Assembly: GCA_002733805.1 (NCBI GenBank)
Contig: NVXG01000001.1
Location: 62,001-126,000 of the forward strand
DNA length: 64,000 bases
Direction: 5' to 3'
From: Robiginitomaculum sp.
GTDB taxonomy: Bacteria; Pseudomonadota; Alphaproteobacteria; Caulobacterales; Maricaulaceae
Part shown: in pieces, positions 26,190-36,151 of the stretch
How positions within the stretch are numbered: position 1 is the first letter of the stretch
Layout of the letters: the number at the start of each line of letters is the position of its first letter
The notes under the pieces: generated by a model
The model's input: the letters and a program-made list of their open reading frames with translations, nothing else
Told to the model about the DNA's origin: nothing
Database searches by the model: none
Made by a program: the position numbers and the translations under genes

Positions 26190-26622
26190 TGGAAGACTCA
26201 ATACGAACCACTGGCTCATCATCAATCGGCCGAACCGGCAGGATACGATCTTCTGGAGTGGAAATCCGCAATTCACCGGGTGCGGCAAAGGTAAGCCCAC
26301 CACCAATCCGAAACCGGGGTGAAAATTCATAAAACGCACCGGCACTCATCCGGTCAACGCTTTCCAACAAAGGGTCTTGCTCTTCCAGACCAATGGTTAC
26401 GCCCCACTGACTGCCCGGACGAATTTCAATATCAGGACGTTTCAGGGGTAAAAATGCCCCATCAGAAACTTCAGCGCTACGCAAGGTAAATGAGCGATAC
26501 CACGGCAATTGGTCATTAGAGATCGGCAACTCGTCAGCAGAAACAACCGGGTCCGCCATTACAAGGCCAACGCTGGCGAACAAAATCGCCATCCCGCCTG
26601 AAATGTGCCGAAGTGCCCGCAC
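26179..26622 (-). CDS. Periplasmic protein, possibly NtrZ family
   Basis: GTG 26622 is preceded by the excellent ribosome site AAAGGAG at six bases, giving a 147-residue protein. Residues 1-27 form a signal peptide (VRALRHISGGMAILFASVG ending near MADPVV). The mature protein has no cysteine. It shows LPWYRSFTLRSAEV, SQWGVTIGLEEQD, MSAGAFYEFSPRFRIGGGL and a C-terminal RIESSIKF, a beta-rich pattern. This resembles my memory of the NtrZ family of alphaproteobacteria, periplasmic inhibitors of the NtrY kinase, but no ntrY lies nearby and I cannot align it. Treat the family name as tentative; the secreted nature is well supported. Confidence 0.6.
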   Translation of the reverse strand: MRALRHISGGMAILFASVGLVMADPVVSADELPISNDQLPWYRSFTLRSAEVSDGAFLPLKRPDIEIRPGSQWGVTIGLEEQDPLLESVDRMSAGAFYEFSPRFRIGGGLTFAAPGELRISTPEDRILPVRPIDDEPVVRIESSIKF

Positions 26623-27097
26623 GTTTGTTTCTCCTTTGACGAACTGCTCGCCGGTAAAACCTACTCCTAGTAACCGATTGTGCCCAGAATACGGCAAACA
26701 GGTTACTAAATCACTCCGCCCAAAAAAATTCTGGCGCAAAGCAACAACCCGGAAACAACGGCGGAGCAAAACAAGCGCACCGACTGCAGGTGCGCGGCTC
26801 ATGATCTGGCGAAAACTTCGCTGATCTGGCGCGCTGCCCTGCAATCGGGCGCGTTCGGCCCCTTTCCCCCGGGTTCCGTGCCTTTTTTCTGAACGAGCCG
26901 ACGCTAAGCGTCAAGCAGATGCACGGCTGGATTGAACACTTGTTACAATTTGTTGCCTTCGAGCAACGCCTTGGGTCAACACGATAGATTTTGACGCAAC
27001 ACACCTTGCCCGCACTTGGCGCTAGCCAGCACGAAACAACCTGCTATAAACGGCTTTCTTCGAGCTGTCTGGCTGGCTGGTTTTGGTGATTGGACTC
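26623..27097. other. Non-coding gap between divergent envelope genes
   Basis: No gene is supported in these 475 bases. One 7-bp hairpin, GCGCACC-GACTGCA-GGTGCGC at 26776-26796, is followed on the minus strand by a T-rich stretch and could be a weak terminator or part of a small RNA. A short stretch near 26910-26950 shares GCGTCAAGCAG and ACACTTGTT with the dispersed repeat, too little to call a copy. The right end must hold the promoter of the DUF3576 gene. Confidence 0.5.
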
Positions 27098-27559
27098 ATG
27101 AAAATATCTACTTCTCGCATTGCACTTGCTGTTTGTTTGGTCGCAGGACTGGCGGTTTCCGGCTGTTCTAGATCTGGCTCGTCAATTGCCAATCGCATTT
27201 CGCCGTTTTCTGGCGCGTCGTCCAAACAATTAGCCGGTATTGGTGTGAACAGCTTTTTGTGGCGCGCCTCACTGGAAACTATTGATTTTATGCCGCTTCA
27301 ATCGGCCGATCCTTACGGCGGTGTGATTATTACCGGCTGGCATTCCGATGCTGCGGCACCCAAAGAGCGGTTCAAAGCCACCGTCTATATTCTGGATACT
27401 CGTCTGCGGGCTGATGGGCTGAAGGTTTCCGTGTTCAAACAAACGCAGGATGAAACCGGCAATTGGGTTGCAGCCAATATTGACCCGGATACTGAAATTC
27501 AGATTGAAAACTCGATTTTGACCCGCGCCCGGGAATTAAAAATCAGCACCTTGAAATAG
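27098..27559 (+). CDS. DUF3576-family lipoprotein
   Basis: A 153-residue predicted lipoprotein. The signal peptide MKISTSRIALAVCLVAGLAV ends in a lipobox-like VSGC with the acylated Cys at about residue 23. The mature domain has LAGIGVNSFLWRASLETIDFMPLQSADPYGGVIITGWH, which is the DUF3576 signature, followed by FKATVYILDTRLRADGLKVSVFKQ. The function is unknown; the family is nearly always found just upstream of leuS in alphaproteobacteria, as here (69 bp), with lptE after leuS. That context suggests an envelope-assembly role. Confidence 0.88.
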   Translation: MKISTSRIALAVCLVAGLAVSGCSRSGSSIANRISPFSGASSKQLAGIGVNSFLWRASLETIDFMPLQSADPYGGVIITGWHSDAAAPKERFKATVYILDTRLRADGLKVSVFKQTQDETGNWVAANIDPDTEIQIENSILTRARELKISTLK

Positions 27560-27628
27560 GCCAGACACAAGTGCCGGCCCCAAACAGCGGAAGGCGCCGG
27601 CTTTGCGTAGAAAAGAAAGTGTTGCGCC

Positions 27629-30211
27629 ATGACCCGGTTTCCCCACGCGGCTTCTGAAAAAAAATGGCAAAATCGCTGGCAGGATGCCAAGTGCTTTGAG
27701 GTTGGTTTGCCGCCAGAGGGCCACCAGAAAAAATATATTCTGGAAATGTTCCCCTATCCGTCCGGGCGATTGCACATGGGCCATGTCCGCAATTATGCCA
27801 TGGGCGATGTGTTGGCCCGCTATTGGCGCGCCCAAAAAGACACCAGCGTGTTGCATCCAATGGGTTGGGATGCCTTTGGCCTTCCGGCTGAAAATGCGGC
27901 GATGAAGCAAAAGGTTCACCCGAAAGGCTGGACCTATCAAAATATCGCCGCCATGCGCGAGCAGTTGAAATCCCTCGGGTTTTCGCTGGATTGGTCCCGG
28001 GAATTTGCCACCTGTGACCCGGAATATTACGCACAACAGCAAAAGATATTTTTGAAGTTTCTGGAAAACGATCTGGTTTATCGCAAAGGCTCCAAAGTGA
28101 ACTGGGACCCGGTTGAAAACACCGTGTTGGCCAATGAACAAGTGGTTGATGGTCGCGGCTGGCGCTCTGGCGCATTGGTTGAAACCCGTGAACTGGATCA
28201 ATGGTTTTTCAGAATTACCCGTTATGCCGATGACCTGTTGTCGGCCATTGGCGGCTTGGACCGTTGGCCCGATAAAGTCCGCACCATGCAGACGAACTGG
28301 ATCGGACGCTCGCAAGGTCTGGCCCTGCGCTTTGATTTTGCTGGTCTGCCGCCCGAAGGCTTCGTCGATGGTATTGAGGTGTTCACCACTCGGCCCGATA
28401 CTTTGTTCGGGGCGAGTTTTGTTGCCTTGTCCCCGGAACATCCAATTACCGCTTCGCTTTGCAAAGACAACCCAAAGCTGGCCGCCTTTGTTCGCAAATG
28501 CGCTTCGCTCGGCACTTCGGAAGAGGTGATTGAAAAAGCGGATAAAGAAGGGGTTGATACCGGATTTACCGTGCAGCACCCGTTTTTGCCGAATCAGACC
28601 TTGCCGGTCTGGGTGGCTAATTTTGTGCTGATGGGTTACGGCACCGGCGCGATTTTTGCCTGTCCGTCGGGCGATCAGCGCGATCTAGATTTTGCTAGAA
28701 AATATGATCTTCCAGTGTTGCCCGTCGTGCTGCCGGAAGGCGAAGACGCGAGCGCCTACCAAATTACCGACAGCGCATGGACCGGCTCTGGCACCCTTTA
28801 CAATTCCGGGTTTCTGGATGGGTTGCCGGTGGATGAGGCGATTAAAGTCGCCATTCAGAAAATTGAAGATACGGGCGCAGGCGAAGCCCGCGTCCAATAT
28901 CGGTTGCGCGATTGGGGGGCTTCACGTCAACGCTATTGGGGTTGTCCGATCCCGATCATCCATTGCGCCGATTGTGGTGCGGTACCGGTGCCCGACAAAG
29001 ACCTGCCGGTCTCCTTGCCCGAAGATGTCAGTTTTGATCAACCGGGAAACCCGCTGGTTCACCACGCAAGCTGGAAACGCGTCGATTGTCCGAAATGCGG
29101 CAAAGAAGCCATCCGCGAAACTGATACACTGGACACGTTTGTCGATAGCTCTTGGTATTTTGCCCGGTTCTGTTCGCCGCGCGATGCCGCGCCAGTTGAC
29201 CTAGAAGCCGCCAGAGCCTGGCTCCCGGTCGATCAATATATCGGCGGAGTCGAACACGCGGTCTTGCACCTGCTTTATGCTCGTTTTTTCAGCCGGGCCT
29301 TGCGCGATTGCGGCTTGCTCGACCTACCATCTGGCGAGCCTTTTTCCGGATTGTTCACCCAAGGCATGGTGACCCACGAAACGTATAGAGATGATCAAAA
29401 AGCTTGGCTGTCCCCAGAAGAAGTGGTGCGGGTAGACGGTCAATGGCAAACCAAAAGCGGCGAAGCCGTGCAGGTTGGCGGCATTGAAAAAATGTCAAAG
29501 TCCAAACGCAACACCGTGGACCCGGCCGGTATTCTTGAGCAATACGGAGCCGATGTGGCCCGATGGTTTGTGCTATCAGATTCGCCCCCCGATCGTGATG
29601 TGGAATGGACCGAAGCCGGGGTTGAGGGCGCAGCGCGCTTTGTGCAACGGGTGTGGGCCGAAGTGCAAAAAACGGCGGGCCTAGATTGTCCGGTCGAAGC
29701 TCCAGATGGTTTTGGTGGCGCAGAAGACCCGCTTCATAAACTGACTCACAAAACCATTAAGGCGGTTGGCGAAGATATCGAGGCGCTGGGCTTTAACCGG
29801 GCTGTGGCCCGGTTGTACGAATTGCTGAACGCACTACGCAAAACATCAGATGCAAAACCAGCGCAAATCTGGGCCAGACGTCTAGCAACCAATTGTCTGG
29901 TTCAATTGCTGGCTCCGTTTGCGCCCCATTTGGCTGAAAGTTGCTGGGAAGAACTGGGCAATGCTGGCATGGTCGCCACCACCTCTTGGCCGACCTATGA
30001 TGACGCGCTGGTACAAGAAAAACTTCTTCTCATTCCCATTCAGGTCAATGGCAAAAAACGTGGCGAATTACAGGTTGCACCGGGCACCGACCGGGGCACA
30101 CTGGAAAGCTTGGCCATGGCCGATGAAGCAATTATTCGCACTTTGAGCGGTCTTGATGTAGTAAAGGTGATCGTCGTTCCCGATCGGATTATCAACATTG
30201 TGGCCAAATAA
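27629..30211 (+). CDS. leuS: Leucyl-tRNA synthetase
   Basis: An 860-residue class I aminoacyl-tRNA synthetase that charges tRNA-Leu. The HIGH motif appears as HMGH in [14 protein letters not shown] (about 50), and KMSKS as EKMSKSKRN near 622. The CP1 editing domain spans about 220-420 and carries [20 protein letters not shown] and the conserved [18 protein letters not shown] zinc-like knuckle CADCG and CPKCG is present near 450-490. The C-terminal anticodon-binding and tail region ends at NIVAK. The length is typical. ATG 27629; its stop nearly touches lptE (1 bp between), so the two are probably co-translated. Confidence 0.98.
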   Translation: MTRFPHAASEKKWQNRWQDAKCFEVGLPPEGHQKKYILEMFPYPSGRLHMGHVRNYAMGDVLARYWRAQKDTSVLHPMGWDAFGLPAENAAMKQKVHPKGWTYQNIAAMREQLKSLGFSLDWSREFATCDPEYYAQQQKIFLKFLENDLVYRKGSKVNWDPVENTVLANEQVVDGRGWRSGALVETRELDQWFFRITRYADDLLSAIGGLDRWPDKVRTMQTNWIGRSQGLALRFDFAGLPPEGFVDGIEVFTTRPDTLFGASFVALSPEHPITASLCKDNPKLAAFVRKCASLGTSEEVIEKADKEGVDTGFTVQHPFLPNQTLPVWVANFVLMGYGTGAIFACPSGDQRDLDFARKYDLPVLPVVLPEGEDASAYQITDSAWTGSGTLYNSGFLDGLPVDEAIKVAIQKIEDTGAGEARVQYRLRDWGASRQRYWGCPIPIIHCADCGAVPVPDKDLPVSLPEDVSFDQPGNPLVHHASWKRVDCPKCGKEAIRETDTLDTFVDSSWYFARFCSPRDAAPVDLEAARAWLPVDQYIGGVEHAVLHLLYARFFSRALRDCGLLDLPSGEPFSGLFTQGMVTHETYRDDQKAWLSPEEVVRVDGQWQTKSGEAVQVGGIEKMSKSKRNTVDPAGILEQYGADVARWFVLSDSPPDRDVEWTEAGVEGAARFVQRVWAEVQKTAGLDCPVEAPDGFGGAEDPLHKLTHKTIKAVGEDIEALGFNRAVARLYELLNALRKTSDAKPAQIWARRLATNCLVQLLAPFAPHLAESCWEELGNAGMVATTSWPTYDDALVQEKLLLIPIQVNGKKRGELQVAPGTDRGTLESLAMADEAIIRTLSGLDVVKVIVVPDRIINIVAK

Positions 30212-30212
30212 T

Positions 30213-30716
30213 ATGAAAAACATCTCTTTTGCCTTTCTTTTGCTCTGCCTGCCGGCTTTGGTTTCCTGCGCCGGGTTTGCGCCGGTTTATGGACAAAACA
30301 GCTCTTTTCGAACCGCTTTGGCTGATATTCGTCTGGAATCCATCTCCGGACGAAATGGCTTTACCTTGGCACAGGAATTATCCGACCGGGCCAGCATCCA
30401 GGTCGGTCACGGCGGCGCATATCAATTGAAAGTTAGTTTGCGCTCCAACCGCTCCGGCTTGGCGGTACGAATTGATAATGTCGCGACACGCTATGAAATT
30501 GAGATGGTGGCCTCTTGGCAATTGCTCGATGCAAAGGGGAAAAAACTGACCTCGATGGTGGCGCGCAGTACCTCGTCTTTTGACAGTCCGGACAATCCAT
30601 ATGCTTCGCAAGTCGCCGAGCAAGATGCTGAAGACCGGACCATTGCCATGGTTTCCGATATGATGCTCGATCAATTGGCGTTTTATTTTGCGGCACACCC
30701 TGCCCCAGTAAAATGA
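30213..30716 (+). CDS. lptE: LPS-assembly lipoprotein LptE
   Basis: A 167-residue lipoprotein, partner of LptD in inserting lipopolysaccharide in the outer membrane. The signal peptide MKNISFAFLLLCLPA ends in the lipobox LVSC (Cys19), followed by AGFAPVYG, the usual alphaproteobacterial LptE opening. The mature part is low in conservation, as in the family (SLRSNRSGLAVRIDN, then TRYEIEMVASWQLLD). ATG 30213 lies one base after the leuS stop, and holA starts in the last codons (30713). The order leuS-lptE-holA is a strong confirmation. Confidence 0.92.
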   Translation: MKNISFAFLLLCLPALVSCAGFAPVYGQNSSFRTALADIRLESISGRNGFTLAQELSDRASIQVGHGGAYQLKVSLRSNRSGLAVRIDNVATRYEIEMVASWQLLDAKGKKLTSMVARSTSSFDSPDNPYASQVAEQDAEDRTIAMVSDMMLDQLAFYFAAHPAPVK

Positions 30717-31753
30717 AGCTGAACGGCTCCGGATTTGATCGATTTTTGCGGCAGCCCGACGAGGCTGTTTTTGCAGCGCTGATTTACGGCCAAGACCTCG
30801 GGCAGGTTTCGGAGCGCGTGCTTGCTTTGAAAAAAACCTGGTTGGGCGGTGCCGCTGATCCGTTTTCGGAAACGGTTCTCAGCGCTGGACAATTGGCTAC
30901 TAACCAGATCAGCCTGCTTGACGAAATGGCCGCGTTTTCCCTGACCGGTGGGCCGCGACTGGTTCATTTGAAACACCCGGCCGTGGAAGACGTAAAGGCG
31001 GCGGTTTCTGTCCTTTGCGCTTTTGGCGGCGACCACCCATTCCCGGTTGCCAAATTGATTGTCGAAGCAGGCGCTTTGGCCCCGTCCAGCAGTTTACGCA
31101 AAAATTTTGATGCAGCAAAAACCGACGCAATCGCGCTGGCATGTTATCCCGATACCCCAGCCGAGCGGGGTCGCCAATGCCAGCAAATTCTGTCCGAAGC
31201 CGGACACGGTATCGATCCAGCGGCGCTGGAAATCCTGGTCGCCTCGATCCCGCCGGATCGCCGGTTGCTGCGAATGGAGATCGAAAAGCTAGTGTGCTAT
31301 CTGGCCGACCAACCGGGACAGGAAGTCGGGCCGCAGCATGTCACGGCCATCATTGCCCCTGCCGGGGAAAGCTCACTGGACGATCTGGTTTACGCCTGTA
31401 TCGACGGGCAAGCGAAGCAAGCGGATATTGCCCTGCGCCGCACCTTGGAAGCCGGGCAAGCGCCGGTGATGATTGTCCGAGCCATTGCCCGCCATTTGTA
31501 TCGATTGCACGAAGTTGCGGCAGCTTGCAAAGCAGGCGCGTCTGCCCCGGCTGCCGTTTCTAAATTACGGCCACCGGTGTTCGTAATGCGCCGCGATCAT
31601 TTCTTGCGGCAATGCCAATCCTGGTCGCTACACCGACTGGATACAACGCTCGAAAAAGCCCTGCAAACCGAGCGCGAACTCAAGTCTGGACTTGGGAATA
31701 TCAACGGGATACTTGGGCGGTTTGTGTTGGCTCTTTCTTCGGTAACCCATTGA
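30713..31753 (+). CDS. holA: DNA polymerase III subunit delta
   Basis: A 346-residue clamp-loader subunit. HolA opens the beta sliding clamp within the DnaX complex. Although divergent, the family layout is present: N-terminal domain with AALIYGQDLGQVSERVLALKK, the segment GGPRLVHLKHP, the middle LIVEAGALAPSSSLRKNFD with ALACYPD, and the C-terminal collar domain (about 220-346) with SSLDDLVYACIDG and MIVRAIARHLYRL. ATG 30713 overlaps the lptE stop by 4 bp. It is the last gene of the leuS-lptE-holA operon and converges on parB. Confidence 0.93.
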   Translation: MKLNGSGFDRFLRQPDEAVFAALIYGQDLGQVSERVLALKKTWLGGAADPFSETVLSAGQLATNQISLLDEMAAFSLTGGPRLVHLKHPAVEDVKAAVSVLCAFGGDHPFPVAKLIVEAGALAPSSSLRKNFDAAKTDAIALACYPDTPAERGRQCQQILSEAGHGIDPAALEILVASIPPDRRLLRMEIEKLVCYLADQPGQEVGPQHVTAIIAPAGESSLDDLVYACIDGQAKQADIALRRTLEAGQAPVMIVRAIARHLYRLHEVAAACKAGASAPAAVSKLRPPVFVMRRDHFLRQCQSWSLHRLDTTLEKALQTERELKSGLGNINGILGRFVLALSSVTH

Positions 31754-31847
31754 AAAGTAGTGTTTTTTAACTTACTTGTTTGATTTGAAAGAACTTGATT
31801 GCCTTGTTTGTCGGCACCCCTCATCCCAAATTCAGCCCCGGCGTTCG

Positions 31848-32732
31848 TTAATTAGAATTTAGCCTGCGACACAAATCATCCAATTGTTCCAGCGAGAGGT
31901 ATTCGATCCGCAACACCCCGGCTTGTTTTCCCTTTTGTTGCAGCTCGACCTGCAACCCCAGGCTTTGCGACAATTGGGCCTCCAAGGCCCGGGTGTCGGC
32001 CGTTTTACTAGTGCTTTTGTGGGCGGCGCGGCTCTTGGTTTCCGGCGCTTGCAAAGATTTTTGTACCAGCTTTTCGGTCTGTCGAACGCTTAAATCTCGC
32101 GCGAGAACTTGTTCGGCCAGCATGTGCGGATCTTTGGCGCCGAGCAAAGCCCGGGCGTGTCCAGCGCTGATCTGGCTAGACACCAACAGCTCTTGCACGG
32201 CTTCGGGTAGATCAAGCAACCGAACCGTGTTGGCCACATGCGAACGACTGCGACTGACCGCAATTGCCACCTCTTGTTGGGTATGGTGAAACTGGTCGAT
32301 CAAGGCGCGATAGCCATGCGCTTCTTCCAGCGGGTTCAGATCAGCCCGCTGCATGTTTTCAACCAACGCAACTTCGACAACCTCCCGATCAGACAGCTCG
32401 CGAATATAAACCGGCACCTCATGTAGGCCCGCTTTACCTGCCGCCCGCCAACGGCGCTCCCCGGCCACAATTTGATATTGCGATGTGCCGACAATGGGTC
32501 GAACTAAAATTGGCTGCAAGACCCCTTGGCGCTGGATGGAATCGGTCAACTTTTGCATCTCTTGTTCGTCAAAATAACGTCGCGGTTGTTCGGTATTTCG
32601 CAACAGCAAATCGATCGGCAGACTTTGGGTGTTTGTCCCCTTGGTAACTGATTGACTTGCGGCCAAGTTTGGCTCACCCAGCAGAGCTGAAAGCCCTCTT
32701 CCCAAGCCGGTTTCTTTTCCTGATTTACTCAT
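31848..32732 (-). CDS. parB: Chromosome partitioning protein ParB
   Basis: A 294-residue CTP-dependent clamp that loads at parS and spreads to form the partition complex. The N-terminal region GKETGLGRGLSALLGE is the usual ParA-contacting segment. The nuclease-like CTP-binding domain contains EQPRRYFDEQEMQKL, the C-box GERRWRAAGKA and the phosphate-binding ENMQRADLNPLEEA. A helix-turn-helix (EVAIAVSRSRSHVANTVRLLDLP) recognises parS, and the C-terminal 45 residues are a dimerisation domain. ATG 32732 overlaps the parA stop by 4 bp. Two perfect parS sites lie 1.4 and 3.4 kb away in the same cluster. Confidence 0.97.
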   Translation of the reverse strand: MSKSGKETGLGRGLSALLGEPNLAASQSVTKGTNTQSLPIDLLLRNTEQPRRYFDEQEMQKLTDSIQRQGVLQPILVRPIVGTSQYQIVAGERRWRAAGKAGLHEVPVYIRELSDREVVEVALVENMQRADLNPLEEAHGYRALIDQFHHTQQEVAIAVSRSRSHVANTVRLLDLPEAVQELLVSSQISAGHARALLGAKDPHMLAEQVLARDLSVRQTEKLVQKSLQAPETKSRAAHKSTSKTADTRALEAQLSQSLGLQVELQQKGKQAGVLRIEYLSLEQLDDLCRRLNSN

Positions 32733-33547
32733 GCGGGCGCCTCAATTTTGATTTGTTCTCTTTTGATCAGCTCACTGGCCAACTTCATATACGCTTTGCT
32801 GCCGACACATGAATGGTCATAGATCAGTGCCGGTTTGCCAAAGCCCGGCGCTTCGGAAATCCGCACATTTCGCGGGATCATGGTTTGGTAGACCAGCTCG
32901 CCAAAATGCGCCCGAACATCAGCCGAAACCTGCCTGGCCAGATTATTGCGACTATCATACATGGTCAGCACAATGCCCTGAATAACCAATCGCGGGTTCA
33001 AGCTGGAGCGCACCAGTTCAACGGTTCGCAATAATTGCGACAAGCCCTCCAACGCAAAAAACTCACACTGCAACGGCACCAATAAGGCATCGGCCGCGGT
33101 CAGGGCGTTGACCGTCAACACATTCAAAGACGGCGGGCAATCAATCAGTACATAATCATACGGGATTGCCGTGTCGTCAGATAGCCGGTCCAGCGCCTGT
33201 TTCATCCGATAGGATCGCCGGGGCGCATTGGCCAATTCCAGTTCGGCCCCGGCCAAATCATAATGTGCGGGCGCTAGCCCTAAGTTTGGCACACTGGTTG
33301 GTAAAATAACGTCTGATAACAGTTCTTCCCCAACCAGCACGTCATAAGTGGTTTTTTTGCGCTGTTCGTGGCCAATACCCATCCCGGTTGAGGCATTGCC
33401 TTGCGGATCAATATCCAAAATCAGGGTTTTTTGACCAATTGCCGCCAAAGCGGTGGCCAAATTGATGGTTGTCGTGGTTTTTCCAACCCCGCCCTTTTGG
33501 TTAACCACCGCCAAAATGCGTGGTTTTGGATGAGATGTTTCAGACAC
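32729..33547 (-). CDS. parA: Chromosome partitioning ATPase ParA
   Basis: A 272-residue deviant-Walker ATPase that drives segregation of ParB-bound origins along the nucleoid. The deviant Walker A motif NQKGGVGKTTTTINLA is at about 17-32, Walker A' is LILDIDPQGNAST, and the Walker B region is VLIDCPPSLNVLT. I chose GTG 33547 ([14 protein letters not shown]), which overlaps the rsmG stop by 8 bp; the longer in-frame alternative inside rsmG adds no conserved sequence. Gene order mnmE-mnmG-rsmG-parA-parB is the standard origin-proximal cluster. Confidence 0.96.
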   Translation of the reverse strand: MSETSHPKPRILAVVNQKGGVGKTTTTINLATALAAIGQKTLILDIDPQGNASTGMGIGHEQRKKTTYDVLVGEELLSDVILPTSVPNLGLAPAHYDLAGAELELANAPRRSYRMKQALDRLSDDTAIPYDYVLIDCPPSLNVLTVNALTAADALLVPLQCEFFALEGLSQLLRTVELVRSSLNPRLVIQGIVLTMYDSRNNLARQVSADVRAHFGELVYQTMIPRNVRISEAPGFGKPALIYDHSCVGSKAYMKLASELIKREQIKIEAPA

Positions 33548-34178
33548 GGTGAAATTTCCTGATCCGCAATATGCCCGCTTGTTCATCAGTGATGCTGGGC
33601 AGGATTTCTGCCTCTATGTCCCACTCCTTACGGGCTATGGTCAATTCCTGTTCGAGGTTTTTTCCTTTGGGAAACAACAAAACGGTCTGCGGCCCGGTAA
33701 ACCGCTCACACAGAACCAACAGATCACTTACGCCGGCTAAGGCGCGGGCAGTTATCACCTCGGCGCACTCCGCCGGGACCTGCTCGACTCTTTGTTGCAA
33801 CACAATCGCGGGCGCATCGGTGATCCGGGCGCAATGTTGCAAAAAGGCTGTTTTCTTACCAACCGATTCAATCAGCTTTACTTTGGCCCCCGGCCTATCT
33901 CGCAACAAAATGGCCAATATCAACCCCGGAAACCCAGCGCCAGACCCAAAGTCTAACCAGTTTTTGGTAGTTTTTGGGGCCAAATCCAACAATTGCACAC
34001 TATCAAACACGTGGCGCGACCAGAATTGCGGCAACGTCGAGGGCGCAACCAAGTTAAATCGCCGGGACCATTGCACCAAGGCGCGGTGAATTTGCTCAAA
34101 CCGCTCCATTGTTTCACGTGAAACAATGTTCGAAACTTGTTGTTTCGCGTACGTTTCGCTGGTTTTCGCCGCAATCAT
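33540..34178 (-). CDS. rsmG: 16S rRNA (guanine527-N7)-methyltransferase RsmG
   Basis: A 212-residue SAM-dependent methyltransferase (formerly GidB) that makes m7G527 in 16S rRNA. Its SAM site [16 protein letters not shown] lies near 74-89, followed by [15 protein letters not shown] and [13 protein letters not shown]. The C-terminal [11 protein letters not shown] is characteristic. ATG 34178 overlaps the mnmG stop by 4 bp. Its codons 18-23 lie on a perfect parS palindrome, where the DNA encodes IVSRET. This double use of sequence is an interesting feature of the 5' end. Confidence 0.95.
   Translation of the reverse strand: MIAAKTSETYAKQQVSNIVSRETMERFEQIHRALVQWSRRFNLVAPSTLPQFWSRHVFDSVQLLDLAPKTTKNWLDFGSGAGFPGLILAILLRDRPGAKVKLIESVGKKTAFLQHCARITDAPAIVLQQRVEQVPAECAEVITARALAGVSDLLVLCERFTGPQTVLLFPKGKNLEQELTIARKEWDIEAEILPSITDEQAGILRIRKFHRV
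34110..34125. promoter_or_regulatory. parS site inside rsmG
   Basis: TGTTTCACGTGAAACA is the perfect 16-bp consensus palindrome for chromosomal ParB. It lies within the 5' coding part of rsmG. Confidence 0.95.
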
Positions 34179-36040
34179 GCCGGTTTTTTCTGCTGTTCGC
34201 GCCGCACATAATGCAACAACACACTTAATGCGCCGGGGGTAACCCCTTCGATCCGGCTGGCTTGGCCCAAGCTGGCCGGACGAATGGTTTGCAGTTTTTC
34301 CCGAACCTCACTCGACAGGCCTGAAATGGCAAAATAGTCCAAGCTTTCAGGCAAATGGCGGTTTTCTTCTTGTTTGAAGCGCTGAATGTCAGCCTGTTGT
34401 CTCTCCAAATACCCAGCGTACAGCGCGTCTGTTTCCACCTGCCAAGCGATTTGCGGCTCTATGTTTTGCAATTCCGGCCACAACAAACAAACCCGCTGCC
34501 AATCAATATCGGGATAGGCGAGTAAATCTGAAGCGTTGCGCCGAACGCCGTCCTGATTAATTTGCACCCCTTGCGCAGCCAACTCTGTCGGACTTTTAGG
34601 GTTTTGGCTGGTCAACAGCCGTGCTTCAGCCAGCTTTTCCATTTTGGTTAGAAACCGGGCTTGGCGAACCTCTCCGGCAAATCCGCCAGCAATCGCCAAT
34701 GGCGTTAGTCTTTGATCCGCATTGTCAGCCCGCAAAGACAGCCGGTATTCGGCCCGTGAGGTGTACATCCGATACGGCTCCGTAACCCCGCGTGAAATTA
34801 GATCGTCTATCATTACGCCGATATAGGCTTGGCTGCGATCCAGCACAAATGCGGGCGACCCGCCGACTTGCAACGCAGCGTTCAATCCGGCCATTACCCC
34901 TTGCGCCGCAGCTTCTTCATATCCGGTCGTACCGTTAATTTGTCCAGCCAGAAACAACCCGGCAATTTTTTTGGTTTCCAACGTTTTCCGCAGAGCGCGC
35001 GGATCAATATAGTCATATTCTATGGCATAGCCGTATTGCTTGACTTGCACATTTTCCAACCCCCGAATGGTCCGCAGGAATTGCAATTGTATGTCTTCCG
35101 GCAATGAGGTCGAAATGCCGTTCGGATAAATGGTTGGGTCGTCTAGCCCTTCTGGTTCCAGAAAAATCTGGTGGCTGTCTTTGTCGGCAAAGCGGTGCAA
35201 TTTGTCTTCAATGCTTGGGCAATAGCGTGGGCCGCGCCCGGTGATCGAGCCGCCATAAACCGCTGAAAAATGTAGGTTTTCACTAATAATTCGGTGGGTT
35301 TCTAAATTGGTGTGGGTAATCGCACAGGCGATTTGCGGCAATTCAATCCGGTCATGTAAAAACGAGAACGGCACGGGTTGTTCATCGGCTTCCTGCCAAT
35401 CCAGTTGGCTGGTATCAATGCTGTTCCCATCCAATCTGGCCGGTGTGCCGGTTTTTAATTTTCCAATTGGCAGGCCCAAACCATACAGCGTGTTGGCCAA
35501 ACCAATCGATGGTTTTTCGCCCTTCCGCCCGGCTGGAATTTTGATCCCCCCTTGGTGGATCATGCCGTTTAAGAAAGTGCCGGTGGTTAACACAACGCTC
35601 TGGCAGTTCCAGGTTTTGCCCGCCCCGTCCAGCACACCCACCACCCGGTCATCCTGCAAGATCAAATCCTCAACCATGCAAAATTCCAAAGTCAGATTTT
35701 CCTGTCCTTCGATTAATTTTCGCATGGCTTTGCGATACAGTTTTCGGTCGGTCTGGGTGCGTGGTCCGTGAACAGCAGGGCCCTTGCGCCGGTTTAACAA
35801 ACGGAACTGAATGCCCGACAGATCAGCCACTACGCCCATCAAGCCGCCCAGCGCGTCAACTTCTCGAACCAAGTGCCCCTTGCCCAATCCGCCAATGGCT
35901 GGGTTACAACTCATCTGGCCTAAATTGGAAATGTCGGGCGTTAGCAGCAGGGTTTTTGCGCCCAGACGCGCCGAAGCGGCTGCCGCTTCGCACCCGGCAT
36001 GGCCGCCGCCAATAATGATGACATCAAATGAGTTGGACAT
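34175..36040 (-). CDS. mnmG: tRNA uridine-34 carboxymethylaminomethyl enzyme MnmG
   Basis: A 621-residue FAD protein (formerly GidA) that, with MnmE, modifies wobble uridine 34 of several tRNAs. The FAD-binding motif [20 protein letters not shown] is at about 8-27. Conserved blocks [39 protein letters not shown]-type [10 protein letters not shown] and [18 protein letters not shown] are all present. The C-terminal helical domain ends with the family's [17 protein letters not shown]. Length is typical (about 620). mnmE lies upstream, 111 bp away across a second parS site. Confidence 0.97.
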   Translation of the reverse strand: MSNSFDVIIIGGGHAGCEAAAASARLGAKTLLLTPDISNLGQMSCNPAIGGLGKGHLVREVDALGGLMGVVADLSGIQFRLLNRRKGPAVHGPRTQTDRKLYRKAMRKLIEGQENLTLEFCMVEDLILQDDRVVGVLDGAGKTWNCQSVVLTTGTFLNGMIHQGGIKIPAGRKGEKPSIGLANTLYGLGLPIGKLKTGTPARLDGNSIDTSQLDWQEADEQPVPFSFLHDRIELPQIACAITHTNLETHRIISENLHFSAVYGGSITGRGPRYCPSIEDKLHRFADKDSHQIFLEPEGLDDPTIYPNGISTSLPEDIQLQFLRTIRGLENVQVKQYGYAIEYDYIDPRALRKTLETKKIAGLFLAGQINGTTGYEEAAAQGVMAGLNAALQVGGSPAFVLDRSQAYIGVMIDDLISRGVTEPYRMYTSRAEYRLSLRADNADQRLTPLAIAGGFAGEVRQARFLTKMEKLAEARLLTSQNPKSPTELAAQGVQINQDGVRRNASDLLAYPDIDWQRVCLLWPELQNIEPQIAWQVETDALYAGYLERQQADIQRFKQEENRHLPESLDYFAISGLSSEVREKLQTIRPASLGQASRIEGVTPGALSVLLHYVRREQQKKPA

Positions 36041-36124
36041 GTTTACGCCAAAAAATAGAAATTGCCTGAACTTGGCGTTGCCATAGCGAAGTTCTGAACA
36101 TGAGTCGAGTTGCTTTAGGGCAAT

Positions 36125-36140
36125 TGTTTCACGTGAAACA
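36125..36140. promoter_or_regulatory. parS site between mnmE and mnmG
   Basis: A second perfect TGTTTCACGTGAAACA palindrome, in the 111-bp gap between mnmE and mnmG, about 7.1 kb from the putative origin. Confidence 0.95.
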
Positions 36141-36151
36141 ATTGGCTGCCG

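Noticed and set aside
26905-26950. Possible third copy of the dispersed repeat (GCGTCAAGCAG and ACACTTGTT)
   Set aside because: Only two short words match, with no 17-mer block and no palindrome, so chance or strong decay cannot be told apart.
26711-27004. 97-codon ORF on the minus strand in the gap before the DUF3576 gene
   Set aside because: Cys/Arg-rich, low-complexity translation without a ribosome site or recognised domain; typical of a chance frame.
34141-34160. Degenerate parS-like sequence TGTTTCGCGTACGTTTC
   Set aside because: Only the left half matches the palindrome; the right half is not its complement.
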